Shown here: one piece after another, positions 23,462 through 30,788 of the stretch
Layout: the number at the start of each line of letters is the position of its first letter
Position numbering within the stretch: the first letter of the stretch is position 1
IMG/VR virus record: IMGVR_UViG_3300046007_002678
Location: 1 to 35,666 of that record
Length of the DNA stretch: 35,666 bases
Strand: one strand, 5' to 3'
DNA from: a virus
Program-made: the position numbers and the translations under genes
The notes under the pieces: generated by a model
The model's database searches: none
What the model was told of the DNA's origin: nothing
The model's input: the letters and a program-made list of their open reading frames with translations, nothing else

Positions 23462-25605
23462 GTGGATACATAACAATAAAATTAAGACGCGGCACAGCTG
23501 CACAATGGACAGCATCAAATCCAATACTTGCAGAGGGTGAGATGGGTTTAGAAACCGATACGCGAAAATTTAAAGTAGGAACGGGCGTAGGTGCTTGGAA
23601 CTCTTTGCAGTATTGGGGCGGTTCGGGTGGTGGTGCGTCTGCGTTTGTAGACTTAACCGATGTACCCCCTTCTTACTCAGGGCAAGGTGGCAAACTTGTT
23701 CGAGTAAAGGCAGACGCAAGTGGGTTGGAGTTTTACACCCTAACAATCGCAGCGGGTGACTTACCTACTGGAATAGATGCTGCGAAAATCGCGGACGGTT
23801 CTGTTTCAAACGCGGAATTTCAAACGCTGAACGGTGCTTCTGCTCCATATACAACGGCAGAGCAGAGTAAGTTGGCGAATGTCACAATTACACAAGCGGT
23901 GGACTTGGATGCTTTAGAATCTGCAAGCCACACCCATAGCAATAAGGCAATCTTAGATGCTACTACGGCTTCATTTACTACGGCAGACGAAAGTAAACTT
24001 GACAACATCACAATAACCCAAGCGGTTAACCTTGACACCCTCGAAACCGATTCACACACGCATAGTAATAAGGCGGTATTAGACGCTACCACAGCTTCAT
24101 TTACCACAGCAGACGAAACCAAGTTAGACGGTATTGAAAGCGGTGCAGACGTAACCGATTCTACTAATGTAAATGCAGCGGGTGCGGTGATGGAGTCCGA
24201 CTATAGCCAAGCGCATTCGATTTTGGTGCAACAGTCAGGCACGGGAACGCCACAAACTTTACACCTAGGCAATAACACTATACTAGGTAAGTCAGGCGGT
24301 GGGGATTTAGCAGCCTTGTCAGCATCACAAGTAAGGTCATTGATTAACGTAGAAGACGGGGCAGACGTAACCGATGCGGCAAATGTAGGTAGTTCTATTC
24401 ACGGGGCAACCGCTAAGACAACCCCTGTAGATGCGGACACTATGCCTTTGATTGATTCTGCGGCTTCTAACGTGCTTAAAAAGGTATCTTGGGCGAACAT
24501 TAAGGCAACCCTTAAAACTTACTTTGATACGATATACCAAGCAGCGGGGAGTTATCTTACAAGCGCGAACATAACCCAAGTAATTACAAATGGGGTTACT
24601 GATAAAGCACCCTCAGAAGATGCGGTATTTGATGCGTTGGCTTTAAAACAAGCTACCTTAACTCTAACCACTACTGGGTCAAGTGGCGCAGCTACATTGG
24701 TGGGCGCTACGTTAAATATCCCCCAATACAGCGGAGGCGGTGGTATTTCCGATGGGGACAAAGGAGATATTACAGTAAGCGGAAGTGGTGCAACATGGAC
24801 AATTGATAGCGGAGTAGTAACGAATACAAAGTTAAGCACGGGTATAGATGCCGTTAAAATTGGTGCAGGTGGCGTAGATAATACCGAGTTCGGATATTTA
24901 AACGGGGTAACCTCTGCAATTCAAACGCAGTTAGATGCTAAGGTGGACGAAAATGCAGCCATCACAGGGGCGACAAAAACCAAAATTACCTACGATGCAA
25001 AAGGACTTGTAACCGCAGGGGCAGATGCTACCACAGCAGACATAGCAGACAGCACTAATAAGCGATATGTAACCGATGCACAAGCAACCGTAATCGGAAA
25101 CACAAGCGGAACAAACACGGGTGACAATGCCGTTAACTCATTGTATAGCGGTTTGGCAGCGAGCAAACAAGATACACTTGTAAGCGCGACCAACATTAAG
25201 ACAATTAACGGGAGCAGCATACTTGGCAGCGGTGATTTAGTTGTGTCAGGAGGCGGTGGTAACACGCAAATATACTTAGACCAATCCCCTGACAATGGGA
25301 CTTATGCCTTATTAAGTGGCACGATAAATGGTAGTAACACTTTATTCACTGTGTCGCAGGGTGTTTACATCTCAGGTACTTTGGTGGTTGCTCGTAATGG
25401 ACAAGTATTAACGCAAGGTGGTTCAAATGATTGGGTAGAAACAACCCCTGCGAGTGGTACTTTCACCTTTAATACAGCACCGAACACGGGCGATGTATTA
25501 ACGGCGTGGTACAATAAGACCGTTGTAGTAGGTGCTAACTTCACAAGCGGCACAGCAGCACCATCAGGCGGAGTTGACGGAGACATTTATTTACAATACA
25601 CATGA
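23458..25605 (+). CDS. Tail fibre / host-recognition protein with internal repeats
   Basis: The N-terminal domain (ITIKLRRGTAAQWTASNPIL, AEGEMGLETDTRKFKVGTG) is the module found at the start of many phage fibres and tropism determinants. The shaft is low-complexity and repetitive: a 42-residue unit occurs twice in tandem (139-180 and 181-222), and GADVTD and DAVKIG-like motifs recur. The end (IYLDQSPDNGTYALLSG, then GTLVVARNGQVL) is another small beta module. At 715 residues it is the longest candidate fibre. The next small gene overlaps by 4 bases. Confidence 0.75.
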   Translation: MSGYITIKLRRGTAAQWTASNPILAEGEMGLETDTRKFKVGTGVGAWNSLQYWGGSGGGASAFVDLTDVPPSYSGQGGKLVRVKADASGLEFYTLTIAAGDLPTGIDAAKIADGSVSNAEFQTLNGASAPYTTAEQSKLANVTITQAVDLDALESASHTHSNKAILDATTASFTTADESKLDNITITQAVNLDTLETDSHTHSNKAVLDATTASFTTADETKLDGIESGADVTDSTNVNAAGAVMESDYSQAHSILVQQSGTGTPQTLHLGNNTILGKSGGGDLAALSASQVRSLINVEDGADVTDAANVGSSIHGATAKTTPVDADTMPLIDSAASNVLKKVSWANIKATLKTYFDTIYQAAGSYLTSANITQVITNGVTDKAPSEDAVFDALALKQATLTLTTTGSSGAATLVGATLNIPQYSGGGGISDGDKGDITVSGSGATWTIDSGVVTNTKLSTGIDAVKIGAGGVDNTEFGYLNGVTSAIQTQLDAKVDENAAITGATKTKITYDAKGLVTAGADATTADIADSTNKRYVTDAQATVIGNTSGTNTGDNAVNSLYSGLAASKQDTLVSATNIKTINGSSILGSGDLVVSGGGGNTQIYLDQSPDNGTYALLSGTINGSNTLFTVSQGVYISGTLVVARNGQVLTQGGSNDWVETTPASGTFTFNTAPNTGDVLTAWYNKTVVVGANFTSGTAAPSGGVDGDIYLQYT
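23872..24123 (+). repeat. Two tandem 126-bp coding repeats in the fibre gene
   Basis: Units 23872-23997 and 23998-24123 encode near-identical 42-residue stretches (each with HTHSNKA-(I/V)-LDATTASFTTADE) but differ at many third codon positions. The duplication is therefore old and kept by selection on the protein. Confidence 0.8.
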
Positions 25606-25808
25606 CAATAATTGAAAAAACAGAATCAATCCTATACCTATCAGATGGGGGTGATTGGGCACTGCAAGTTAGTAACGAAAGTTTTGAGATACTACCACAA
25701 GCAGGTGGTTTGGTGTATCAATCGGGGACAAATATCGACAACTTAGCGGAACTAATTGTTGAGGCAAAAGCTCACGCAATTCAAAACGGAATAACATGGC
25801 AGCAATAA
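25602..25808 (+). CDS. Hypothetical protein, 68 aa
   Basis: A small acidic strand-helix protein (LSDGGDWALQVSNESFEILP; LAELIVEAKAHAIQNGI). I do not recognise it. Placed between fibre genes and overlapping both neighbours, it may be a fibre chaperone or minor tail component; that is only a guess from position. Confidence 0.6.
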   Translation: MTIIEKTESILYLSDGGDWALQVSNESFEILPQAGGLVYQSGTNIDNLAELIVEAKAHAIQNGITWQQ

Positions 25809-26644
25809 CAGACATATCGGATTTAATAAATCGTCAATCAGGCGGCAATAGTGGTACTCCTGAAAATATCTTTTTTCACAAAGTGCCTCGTGTTGCAGGT
25901 GTTGCGGCAACTGCTCCAGTAGCAGGTAGAGGATGTTCGCTGTGGGAATACGATGGAATGCCTGCAAAGGGTGCAGTCCCAACAGTGGGGGAGATACCTA
26001 CGAAATCAACTAATGGAGCAATACCTTTCACTGCCGCAGGTGGAGGTAGAGATAAGCATTTAATAGGGGCATCTATTACACCATTAACCGCAGGCGTGTA
26101 TTTATTGTACGATAGGTTATTTCACGAGGGTGGGTTAAATGCAACTTTAACTACTGCACAAACAATACAAGGGTCAACTCCAAGTCCTGCATTAACCCGT
26201 AATACGGGAGGTGCAGGTAACATAGCATTTTATGAGATTTACACTGTTATAGGAACAACAAGCACCACTCTCACAATGACCTACACAAACCAAGCAGGTA
26301 CGGGAAGTAGAACATCAACAATCAACATAGGTGCAACGGGTTTCCGCGAAGTATCAAGAATGCAAAGAATACCTTTAGCAGCGGGTGATAGTGGAATACA
26401 AGCAATAGAGCAAATACAACTAACCGCTACTACGGGAACGGCTGGAAACTTTGGGATTACCATTGCTCAACCTTTGGCATGGATTCCTGTAGGTGCAGCT
26501 GGTACAATGGGTTGGAGAGATTACACAACAGGACTTCCCGGCATACCCGTTATTGACCCTAATGCTTGTTTAGCACTAATGTTTATTCCAAGTGCTGCAA
26601 CTGCACCTGAATTATTTGGTTCATTAGCAACAATAGAAAAATAA
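25796..26644 (+). CDS. Virion/adhesin-type protein, first tandem paralogue, 282 aa
   Basis: The product is Gly/Thr/Ala-rich and beta-predicted, with GGLNATLTTAQTIQGS, then TMTYTNQAGTGSRTSTI, GATGFREV and IPLAAGDSGIQAIEQIQL. All four stretches recur in the next gene. It ends in IDPNACLALMF, also shared. I know of no defined function; structural decoration or host binding fits its place. Confidence 0.65.
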   Translation: MAAITDISDLINRQSGGNSGTPENIFFHKVPRVAGVAATAPVAGRGCSLWEYDGMPAKGAVPTVGEIPTKSTNGAIPFTAAGGGRDKHLIGASITPLTAGVYLLYDRLFHEGGLNATLTTAQTIQGSTPSPALTRNTGGAGNIAFYEIYTVIGTTSTTLTMTYTNQAGTGSRTSTINIGATGFREVSRMQRIPLAAGDSGIQAIEQIQLTATTGTAGNFGITIAQPLAWIPVGAAGTMGWRDYTTGLPGIPVIDPNACLALMFIPSAATAPELFGSLATIEK

Positions 26645-27453
26645 TGGCACTAACAGACTTTGACGAATACGTTGACAAGCTAAAAGAAAATCGTGTTGCA
26701 GATTTTCAGCTATCCACAACAATCGCAAGAGTTCAGAGATTGAACGCAAGTTGGCAATCTTTTAATCCTGCTCCTGCCGTACCTACTACAAGCGTTGCTC
26801 TTAATAAAGATTCTGCACAATCAATGGGATCTATTCCTGCAATTTCTTCAGGTAGGCTTACATTTTTGGGCGGTAGATTTAATACTTCAACATTTGGCGC
26901 AGGCGGTATGCTTTTAGTTGATTTGTTAAATGTTAGCGGAGGACTGAATGCTACTTTAACAACAGCTCAAACAACCAACCTTCCAACCGCAGCATTAACA
27001 AGGTATACATCTGGTGAAGGGGTTATGGCAGGGATAGTAGTTTATACACAAATTGGTTCAACTGCAACAACGGCAACAATAAGCTACACAAATTCAGCAG
27101 GAACATCAGGTAGAACATCTACTGCCACATCATTTGGGGGGTCAGGTTTTAGAGAGGTAGGTGTTTTACTTCCTATTCCTCTTCAAGCAGGAGATACAGG
27201 AATAAGGTCAATTGAATCAGTAACCGTTACTGCCACTACAGCAACAGCTGGTAATTTTGGGGTTTGTTTATTTAAGCCTTTGGCAATGATTTCATTGGAA
27301 AGTGCAACAGGTGCAATGCCTTTAGATTCGGTTAGTACAGGTTGTATAATCGGTTCTTTGGCAGAAATAGACCCTAATGCTTGCCTTGCGATTAGTGTAT
27401 TTTCTGCAGTATCAACATCACTAACAGGTGCATTAATTTTAAGCGAATCATAA
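26644..27453 (+). CDS. Virion/adhesin-type protein, second tandem paralogue, 269 aa
   Basis: It matches the previous protein along most of its length: GGLNATLTTAQTTNLP, ATISYTNSAGTSGRTST, GSGFREV, IPLQAGDTGIRSIESVTV, TATAGNFGV, and IDPNACLAISVF near the end. N-termini differ more. The genes touch (ATG on the last base of the upstream stop). The pair arose by duplication and diverged, so the two may sit in the same assembly or bind different ligands. Confidence 0.65.
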   Translation: MALTDFDEYVDKLKENRVADFQLSTTIARVQRLNASWQSFNPAPAVPTTSVALNKDSAQSMGSIPAISSGRLTFLGGRFNTSTFGAGGMLLVDLLNVSGGLNATLTTAQTTNLPTAALTRYTSGEGVMAGIVVYTQIGSTATTATISYTNSAGTSGRTSTATSFGGSGFREVGVLLPIPLQAGDTGIRSIESVTVTATTATAGNFGVCLFKPLAMISLESATGAMPLDSVSTGCIIGSLAEIDPNACLAISVFSAVSTSLTGALILSES

Positions 27454-27454
27454 A

Positions 27455-27652
27455 ATGGCAACAAGAAGATTATTCGACGGTGCGACCATTGAGATAGGAC
27501 AAGTTCCCATAGTTGGGTCAGCACCAAGCACATCATCAATATTTCACATCAAAGTAGCAGGCACATGGAAAGAAGCAATAACATGGATAAAAGTTTCAGG
27601 AGTTTGGAAACAAGCAACACCTTTTGTAAAGATAGGGGGAGGGTTTAAATAA
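27455..27652 (+). CDS. Small virion-type protein with Trp-Lys repeats, 65 aa
   Basis: After an N-terminal part, the C-terminal half repeats a strand unit of the type (I/V)KV(A/S)G-W-K three times (HIKVAGTWKEA, WIKVSGVWKQA, FVKIGGGFK). Such units occur in phage tail and fibre proteins as beta hairpins. Function unknown. Confidence 0.6.
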   Translation: MATRRLFDGATIEIGQVPIVGSAPSTSSIFHIKVAGTWKEAITWIKVSGVWKQATPFVKIGGGFK

Positions 27653-28050
27653 TGGGAGTGACTAAATTACAAGCAGACCAACTTAACGTAACCGTTAGTA
27701 TACAATTAGCTTGCTCGGATTTAACAACAGCGTTAACCACAGGCACGGGGAAGGCATATTTTCGCGCGCCCTATGCTTTTACATTGACGGCTGTAAGGGC
27801 ATCACTTGGAACAGCACAAACATCGGGCAGCATTTTCACGGTTGACATAAACGAGGGCGGCAGTACTATCTTATCTACTAAACTGACCATTGACAACACC
27901 GAAAAAACAAGCACAACAGCGGCAACGGCAGCGGTAATTTCTGACACGGCAATTGCGGATGATGCGGAAATAACCGTTGACATTGACCAAGTGGGTGATG
28001 GTACGGCAAAAGGATTGATAGTTACATTAATAGGAACGAGGGCGATATGA
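27652..28050 (+). CDS. Beta-rich virion protein, 132 aa
   Basis: The product has YFRAPYAFTLTAVRASLGTA, then SIFTVDINEGGSTILSTKLT and a DDAEITVDIDQVGDGTAKGL loop. This looks like a small beta-sandwich protein found next to fibres in diverse phages. No catalytic motif is seen. It shares one base with the upstream gene and four with the next. Confidence 0.65.
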   Translation: MGVTKLQADQLNVTVSIQLACSDLTTALTTGTGKAYFRAPYAFTLTAVRASLGTAQTSGSIFTVDINEGGSTILSTKLTIDNTEKTSTTAATAAVISDTAIADDAEITVDIDQVGDGTAKGLIVTLIGTRAI

Positions 28051-28898
28051 TTATAAATAGTTATCAGTTTGCATCAGGTGGTGGGTTTACCGAATACCCA
28101 AGCGGGGCAAGGTTTGCAGTTTCTTTGCGGGAATTACCTGGATTAAGTTACACGGGTAAGTTGATAAGAGTAAGGCGGTCGAGTGACAATGCAGAACTAG
28201 ATTTCTATCAAGGTGCAACAGAATATAGTTGGAACACAACGCGAGGCGGTGGTGGCACTGACTTAGTGACATGGATAGGCGCAAATACAGGATATGTTAC
28301 AGAACTATTTAGGCAAGATGGTAGTTCTGGAAAATTAACCCAAACGACAGCAGGAAATCAGCCAATTATCATATCATCAGGAACATTATTAACAAGTGGC
28401 GGTTATCCATGTATTCTATTTAATTCTGCTGCGACTAACTGGATGTCAATTGACACCACAACCCCGCCAAGTAATTTAGTGCCTCACACTTCTTTTGTAG
28501 TTGGTAATAGGACGGCATCGGCAAAATATGGCTTAACTATGAGCCGATATGATAGCACAGATGGCTGGTCAATAGCACGATGGGGAGATAATAAAGTATA
28601 TCAAAGAACAACAGACGGTCAAGATGGAGCAACTAACACAAACACCACGACTTCATTTGAAATTTTGGCAGCATGGGCAACGGCTTCAAACTTTTCTATG
28701 GACACCGATGCTGGAAATATAGCAGCAGGTCACACAGAGACAAGTTATGGAACTATTAACTTCAATGAATATGGAAGGTGGGATAAAGCTGGTGTAATAT
28801 CAGACTTTAATTTAGTAGAGCACGTATATTACCAATCTGACAAAAGCAGCGATTACCAAGATATAATTGATTTTATGAAAGGGGAATTTGGACTATGA
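28047..28898 (+). CDS. Receptor-binding protein with arabinofuranosidase/ConA-like fold
   Basis: Residues about 20-110 (FAVSLRELPGLSYTGKLIRV, RRSSDNAELDF, LVTWIGANTGYVTELFRQDG) resemble the start of arabinofuranosidase B (GH54-like) catalytic/concanavalin domains often used as phage tail lectins, with the usual W-x-DQSG site changed to LFRQDGSSG. A jelly-roll with many Ser/Thr follows to the end. Probably it binds, and possibly cleaves, a host surface glycan. Catalytic residues cannot be assigned by eye. Confidence 0.7.
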   Translation: MIINSYQFASGGGFTEYPSGARFAVSLRELPGLSYTGKLIRVRRSSDNAELDFYQGATEYSWNTTRGGGGTDLVTWIGANTGYVTELFRQDGSSGKLTQTTAGNQPIIISSGTLLTSGGYPCILFNSAATNWMSIDTTTPPSNLVPHTSFVVGNRTASAKYGLTMSRYDSTDGWSIARWGDNKVYQRTTDGQDGATNTNTTTSFEILAAWATASNFSMDTDAGNIAAGHTETSYGTINFNEYGRWDKAGVISDFNLVEHVYYQSDKSSDYQDIIDFMKGEFGL

Positions 28899-29227
28899 TT
28901 TATAAAGTAGATAATAAAGATAATTGGCTATTAATTAGCGAAAAACTATTTTCATTGATGAAGCATCCAACAACGACAAGTACTCATTTATTTGGAGTTG
29001 AAACCGATGGGACCGGGCAGCATTATATTAATTTAGATTTGGGGACTTTATGCCCTGTTTATCTAAATGCTAATAGTGAAGATAAATTAAAAGAGATAGG
29101 TGACTTGATAGGATTATCAGTTGAGGAACGGGCAACTTTAAAAGATTATATCATGAAAAACAACCCAATAGAGTTGAGTAAAATAATACCCACAATTTTA
29201 CAAGAATATAAACCGATTTACAAATGA
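28895..29227 (+). CDS. Hypothetical protein, 110 aa
   Basis: I do not recognise this protein. It has an N-terminal aromatic domain (NWLLISEKLFSLMKHP; HLFGVETDGTGQHYINLDL) and a helical end. It lies between the receptor-binding protein and the holin-like genes, so a fibre-tip accessory role is possible. Confidence 0.6.
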   Translation: MIYKVDNKDNWLLISEKLFSLMKHPTTTSTHLFGVETDGTGQHYINLDLGTLCPVYLNANSEDKLKEIGDLIGLSVEERATLKDYIMKNNPIELSKIIPTILQEYKPIYK

Positions 29228-29472
29228 TAGCAATGCCACAGCACAGAGAGCAACAACCCGAAGCAAACAACTGGATAAGATGGGCGGTAGGTATATTTTC
29301 AACCGTTATACTTTCTCTTGTCATTCACATAGGCAACGAAGGCAGCGAACTTAAAAAAAGACTGGCAACTATTGAGGTGGTGCAAGCCGCGCATCAAGAA
29401 AACCAACGGATAACCGAAAAGAAAATAGATAGAATTGAGGCTAAAATTGACATTCTGATTGAAAAGAAATGA
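29224..29472 (+). CDS. XhlA-like membrane/coiled-coil protein, 82 aa
   Basis: One membrane segment at about residues 17-37 (WIRWAVGIFSTVILSLVIHI) is followed by a coiled coil to the end (ATIEVVQAAHQENQRITEKK, IDRIEAKIDILI). XhlA/hemolysin-type proteins with one membrane helix and a coiled coil are lysis partners of holins. The next holin-like gene overlaps by 4 bases, supporting that role. Confidence 0.65.
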   Translation: MIAMPQHREQQPEANNWIRWAVGIFSTVILSLVIHIGNEGSELKKRLATIEVVQAAHQENQRITEKKIDRIEAKIDILIEKK

Positions 29473-29822
29473 ATTACTACAATTACATATCGGGAGGGAT
29501 GACCCCCGAACACCTACTTGCGGCACTATCATTTGCTGCTATGGGTTGGTTTGTCTATAAAAGCGTAACGGCTGCCTTCAGGAAAGTGTCAAGCAAAAGA
29601 ACCCCCGCTAAATGGTGCTGGAAGTTTTGGATAAGGGACAATTGGAAAGAGGCATTGCAGCACGCAATTATAATGTTTGTGCTTGTCAGGTTTGCGGCTG
29701 AGATATTGGCGAAGTCAGGGGTAAGCACAGAAGTGATTGACTCAGAAGACCCGATGTGGATTTACCTACTTGTGGGCATCCTTAAATCTTGGTTGCTTGA
29801 CTATTGGAAAAAGCGGGGGTAG
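29469..29822 (+). CDS. Putative holin, 117 aa
   Basis: Three hydrophobic segments (about 14-32, 62-82, 94-110) separated by a basic loop (RKVSSKRTPAKWCWKFW) fit a holin of the inner membrane that triggers lysis. It is the last gene of the long rightward late operon and ends inside the first 13-base direct repeat. No match to a specific holin family was made. Confidence 0.6.
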   Translation: MNYYNYISGGMTPEHLLAALSFAAMGWFVYKSVTAAFRKVSSKRTPAKWCWKFWIRDNWKEALQHAIIMFVLVRFAAEILAKSGVSTEVIDSEDPMWIYLLVGILKSWLLDYWKKRG

Positions 29823-29871
29823 CGCAAAGCCTACCTATTTGGGTGGATTGGCGATATAGTAGCGCAAAGCC
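29819..29871. repeat. 13-bp direct repeat pair at the module border
   Basis: GTAGCGCAAAGCC occurs at 29819-29831 and 29859-29871, 40 bases apart. The first copy includes the stop of the holin gene. The second lies five bases before GTTATGC, which bounds the minus-strand gene block. It may be a scar of insertion or duplication. Confidence 0.7.
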
Positions 29872-29876
29872 GCAAG

Positions 29877-30057
29877 TTATGCGTCACCTTGCAGACGAGC
29901 CGAAACATAATCCTTTACCATTTTTTTAATCGGTTCGACAAATTCAACTCGAACACGAAATGCAATAGTTTTTGTTTCATAGTCTGCTTTTTTACGACCA
30001 GAGCCATCACGTTTACCGCCTTTATTTTTCTGTTTCTTCAATGATTTGTTTTGCATA
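29877..30057 (-). pseudogene. Frameshifted small DNA-binding-type gene
   Basis: Read from ATG at 30057, the frame gives MQNKSLKKQKNKGGKRDGSW and then stops at a TAA. Dropping one base near 30000 restores GSGRKKADYETKTIAFRVRV, VEFVEPIKKMVKDYVSARL and a natural stop at 29877-29879. The restored text, with the GGKRxGSGRKK start, is typical of short basic regulators in this phylum. So a single extra base has broken it, by mutation or by sequence error. Confidence 0.6.
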
Positions 30058-30207
30058 TCCTATTTGTTGTTGCCAAATTTCACTAACAAGATGCTGTTTT
30101 GTGTTGTCGCAAAGTGTTGTTAGTTTCAAAATAGCTATTCTTAATTTAGCATTTTTGTCTTGCAACTTAATAATCATTTCAGTTGCTTTTTTGTGTGAAT
30201 CTTCCAT
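30022..30207 (-). CDS. Small coiled-coil protein, 61 aa
   Basis: The product is one long helix (HKKATEMIIKLQDKNAKLRI; LTTLCDNTKQHLV) with a Trp-Gln patch (IWQQQIGYAKQI). It abuts the 55-aa gene upstream and overlaps the frameshifted gene downstream by 36 bases. I do not recognise it. Confidence 0.5.
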   Translation of the reverse strand: MEDSHKKATEMIIKLQDKNAKLRIAILKLTTLCDNTKQHLVSEIWQQQIGYAKQIIEETEK

Positions 30208-30208
30208 A

Positions 30209-30376
30209 TTATAAATCGTTTTGCATTATTGTTTTGAAAGTCATCACCCATTCAAATGATGCGTTTATTTTTATAAGCAATCCACTTAAATAAACATCAT
30301 ATTTGTCTTTTTTTAAGTATGCTACCACCTGCCTTTTTTGGCAAGTGGTAGTAAATTGTATTTCTTTAGAAAGCAT
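30209..30376 (-). CDS. Small hypothetical protein, 55 aa
   Basis: The product begins MLSKEIQFTTTCQKRQVVAY and ends FEWVMTFKTIMQND. Its ATG lies in the last codons of the 64-aa gene upstream (11-base overlap) and it ends one base before the next gene, which argues that it is real. It contains a long inverted repeat in its DNA (30322-30351). Confidence 0.5.
   Translation of the reverse strand: MLSKEIQFTTTCQKRQVVAYLKKDKYDVYLSGLLIKINASFEWVMTFKTIMQNDL
30322..30351. repeat. 12-bp inverted repeat with A/T loop
   Basis: CTACCACCTGCC (30322-30333) and GGCAAGTGGTAG (30340-30351) are complementary except one position, around T6. It falls inside the coding sequence of the 55-aa ORF. The complement has no T tract after the stem, so it is not a clear terminator. 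Confidence 0.7.
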
Positions 30377-30560
30377 ATACTTTGTTGTTTAAAATTTCAA
30401 CTTTCATTTTTTTTACTTCTATCCAAACTTTTGCTACTTGTTGAGCAAGTTCAATAGTCGTCATTTCTACCATCATAAATCCAGTTGTGCAAGCGTTTTT
30501 TACAGTGTTTTTTCCTGTGAATTTTTCTGTTGCTTCGATTAATTGTTTTGTAGTTGTCAT
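30366..30560 (-). CDS. Hypothetical protein, 64 aa
   Basis: The product has alternating helix (TKQLIEATEKFT; TIELAQQVAKVWIEVKKM) and a strand-like end (VEILNNKVYAF). It is the first gene behind the minus-strand promoter at 30592-30621, with an A/C-rich leader (AACAAAAACAAA) before the ATG. I do not recognise it. Confidence 0.6.
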   Translation of the reverse strand: MTTTKQLIEATEKFTGKNTVKNACTTGFMMVEMTTIELAQQVAKVWIEVKKMKVEILNNKVYAF

Positions 30561-30591
30561 TTTGTTTTTGTTTTAATTGTTATTGATGGTA

Positions 30592-30621
30592 CAAATATAC
30601 AACTTATTTTGATAACTGCAA
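30592..30621 (-). promoter_or_regulatory. Host-type promoter for the minus-strand cassette
   Basis: Read on the minus strand: -33 TTG (30621-30619), a 19-base spacer, and -7 TATATTTG (30599-30592). It matches the Bacteroidota consensus closely and lacks the phage palindrome. Confidence 0.8.
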
Positions 30622-30702
30622 ACTTATTTCAAAGTATTTTTGATTTATTTTTAAAATAGTTTCTAACTTACTGAAAATCAACACGAAAAAAATAAGGCGA
30701 AC

Positions 30703-30788
30703 GCATAACAGCACATAAGCAAAAGCCCAAATTCCACCGCACAATGCCAACGCAATTTGTGCCTTCGCTTATATGCAAAACGTTATCC
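30703..30788. repeat. attC-like imperfect inverted repeat
   Basis: The arms 30711-30733 and 30754-30776 match as inverted repeats at 19 of 23 positions around a 20-base loop. Outside them GCATAAC (30703-30709) and GTTATCC (30782-30788) form a second, outer pair (6 of 7), separated by unpaired bases. This two-box layout with GTT-bearing cores is that of integron attC sites. The outer box on the right contains the endolysin stop codon. The remaining DNA between 30622 and 30702 is A+T-rich with nothing recognised. Confidence 0.4.

Larger units (their letters stand above)
29876..30709. mobile_element. Candidate inserted cassette (four minus-strand small ORFs)
   Basis: The block is bounded by a 9-base inverted repeat: GTTATGCGT at 29876-29884 and ACGCATAAC at 30701-30709. 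Inside are four overlapping or abutting minus-strand ORFs and their own host-type promoter. It separates the plus-strand holins from the minus-strand endolysin, and adjoins an attC-like inverted repeat. No recombinase gene is present, so mobility would have to be supplied in trans. Confidence 0.4.

Noticed and set aside
30322-30351. Intrinsic terminator for the minus-strand cassette
   Set aside because: The stem lies inside an ORF that continues past it, and no T tract follows on the minus strand.
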